A stretch of 7,434 nt of DNA, from positions 1-7,434 of the forward strand of contig JAGQKQ010000085.1 in NCBI GenBank assembly GCA_020430005.1, read 5' to 3'. How positions within the stretch are numbered: position 1 is the first letter of the stretch; each line of letters opens with the position of its first letter. The notes beneath the pieces were generated by a model. The model was not told where the DNA came from, ran no database searches, and was given only the letters and a program-made list of their open reading frames with translations. Made by a program: the position numbers and the translations under genes. Shown here piece by piece: positions 6,457-7,434 of this stretch. This stretch comes from Candidatus Omnitrophota bacterium. GTDB lineage: Bacteria; Omnitrophota; Gorgyraeia; Zapsychrales; Zapsychraceae.

Positions 6457-7124
6457 AAAAAGTCCTCATTATTATCCCTGCTTATAATGAAGCCAGACGG
6501 CTAGAACATCTTCTTAAGGCTCTAAAGACTTCCACGCTGGATGTTTTGGTTGTTGACGACGGATCGACCGATGGGTCAGGTGATGTTGCCCTTGCTCAGG
6601 GAGTGCAGCTGCTCAAAAATTCTGCTAACAGCGGAAAAGGTTTTTCACTTCGTGAAGGATTTCGGCACGCCGTTGAGCACGACTATGAGGGTGTTCTGAC
6701 GATGGATGGAGACGGACAACATTCGCCACAAGATATAAATGCCTTTATTAAGGCGGCTGAAGAAAATGAAAATTGTATTATTAATGGGAATCGTATGGAA
6801 AAAACCAGGGAGATGCCACTTATACGATGTTACACCAATCGGTTTATGTCGTTTATGATTTCTTTAGTGTGCGGACAGAAAGTCCCGGACACTCAATGCG
6901 GATTTCGTTATATTCCAAGCGGGATTTTGAAAGATATCACCTTAACTTGCAATGATTTTGAAATTGAGACCGAAATTCTGGTTAAGGCGAGCCGGAAAAA
7001 CTACACGATTATTTCTATTCCAATCAAAACAATTTATCAGGGAGAAACCAGTCATATCCATCCTGTGCGGGATACGATTAAATTTTTTTCTTATTTTTTT
7101 AAGGAGATATTTTCCAAAAAATGA
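6453..7124 (+). CDS. Family 2 glycosyltransferase, dolichyl/polyprenyl-phosphate mannosyltransferase-like
   Basis: 223 residues, the size of a single GT-A catalytic domain. Seen: IIIPAYNEARRL (6-17); VLVVDDGSTDGS (31-42), the nucleotide-binding Asp pair; NSGKGFSLREGF (59-70); TMDGDGQHSPQDI (83-95), with the metal-binding DXD-type D85/D87 and the QH.P.DI signature of the DPM1/DpgS branch; and DTQCGFR (146-152), also typical of that branch. Enzymes of this type usually move a sugar from an NDP-sugar to polyprenyl phosphate or a lipid acceptor at the cytoplasmic membrane face. No membrane anchor is present. The last about 20 residues are Phe/Lys-rich (KFFSYFFKEIFSKK) and could lie on the membrane. 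The ATG overlaps the stop of the acyltransferase gene by 4 nt (ATGA), so the two are probably translated together. Sugar donor unknown. Confidence 0.88.
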   Translation: MKKVLIIIPAYNEARRLEHLLKALKTSTLDVLVVDDGSTDGSGDVALAQGVQLLKNSANSGKGFSLREGFRHAVEHDYEGVLTMDGDGQHSPQDINAFIKAAEENENCIINGNRMEKTREMPLIRCYTNRFMSFMISLVCGQKVPDTQCGFRYIPSGILKDITLTCNDFEIETEILVKASRKNYTIISIPIKTIYQGETSHIHPVRDTIKFFSYFFKEIFSKK

Positions 7125-7176
7125 TCTAAACTATGAATAGAGCGCTTTTGGTTTAAAAACGGTGTTTGAGGTTGTC

Positions 7177-7434
7177 ATGTATAACAATATCTTCTATATA
7201 GGGTTGATTATTTCCGCAGTGCTTCACCTCATGCTTATTCAGATTTTTTCTCTCCATCCGTTCAAAAAACAACAAAAAACAGTTAAAAGCATTGAGTTGA
7301 TTTATAAGCAACTCGCTCCGGAAAAAGAAAAGAAAACTGTTCAGGATATTCAGGAAATCGAAATCGTTAAAAAAACTCCTCCACCGTCGAAAGTTAAATT
7401 GCTTGAGAAAGACTTGGGGAAGTTTTCCTCTATT
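7177..7434 (+). CDS. TonB-like energy transducer, N-terminal part only (runs off window end)
   Basis: An open frame of 86 codons from ATG 7177 to the window end, preceded by GAGG (7168-7171) with a 5-nt spacer and 52 nt after the previous stop. Residues about 5-25 (IFYIGLIISAVLHLMLIQIFS) form one membrane helix containing S13xxxH17, the spacing of the functionally important Ser16/His20 pair in the E. coli TonB anchor. After it comes a basic stretch (HPFKKQQK) and a charged, Lys/Glu-rich linker with KKTPPPSK (67-74), as in the periplasmic spacer of TonB proteins. The C-terminal domain that contacts outer-membrane receptors lies beyond the window. Expected role: with ExbB/ExbD, passing proton-motive force to TonB-dependent transporters. 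TolA or another single-pass linker protein is the alternative. Confidence 0.68.
   Translation, partial: MYNNIFYIGLIISAVLHLMLIQIFSLHPFKKQQKTVKSIELIYKQLAPEKEKKTVQDIQEIEIVKKTPPPSKVKLLEKDLGKFSSI

Noticed and set aside
7083..7100. Two runs of seven T residues near the end of the GT2 gene, considered as a terminator or slippage site
   Set aside because: No GC-rich stem precedes them and the frame continues normally through Phe codons to the stop. They are read as coding sequence, though homopolymer sequencing error is possible.
6952..7140. Overlapping 62-codon plus-strand frame at the end of the GT2 gene
   Set aside because: It is an alternative frame within the conserved glycosyltransferase, with no family match, and its end offers no RBS-supported start.
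7125..7176. Possible promoter in the gap before the TonB-like gene (TATGAA at 7132-7137)
   Set aside because: No acceptable -35 hexamer lies at the right distance, and AT-rich sequence makes such hexamers common. It is not strong enough to annotate.

Overview
The window carries nine protein-coding genes, all on the + strand and tightly packed, and the first and last run off the window ends. It looks like chromosomal housekeeping DNA from a Gram-negative-type bacterium. The basis is an LpxL/HtrB-type acyltransferase, a TonB-like N-terminus and a PilT retraction ATPase. Base composition is moderately AT-rich. The mix of a UgtP/MGDG-synthase-like glycosyltransferase, a LpxL-like acyltransferase and a divergent isocitrate dehydrogenase with an N-terminal helical extension suggests an uncultured lineage (Omnitrophota/PVC-like is my guess). 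No marker gene here settles the taxonomy.

Left block (1-3011): the C-terminal part of a class I aspartate-type aminotransferase, a complete pilT with a GTG start, and an isocitrate dehydrogenase starting 2 nt after the pilT stop. A strong rho-independent terminator (3035-3082) closes the block.

Middle block (3095-4415): lipB (octanoyl transferase), a small three-helix membrane protein of unknown function, and a 76-residue free-standing lipoyl domain. LipB attaches octanoyl groups to lipoyl domains, so its closeness to an orphan lipoyl domain suggests an enzyme-substrate pair. No E1, E2 core, E3 or lipA is present.

Right block (4425-7124): a GT28 glycosyltransferase of the UgtP/MGDG synthase type, an LpxL/HtrB-like acyltransferase and a family 2 glycosyltransferase resembling dolichyl-phosphate mannosyltransferases. 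The three reading frames overlap by 8 and 4 nt, so they are probably translationally coupled. They look like a glycolipid or envelope-lipid module. The product is not identifiable from sequence alone.

Right edge (7177-7434): the N-terminal 86 codons of a TonB-like energy transducer, with one membrane helix carrying the SxxxH signature followed by a charged, proline-containing linker.

No rRNA, tRNA, CRISPR array, insertion sequence or large repeat was seen. No stretch over 300 bases lacks a gene. The best candidate for something little described is the lipB / membrane protein / solo lipoyl domain cluster, followed by the coupled three-gene lipid module.
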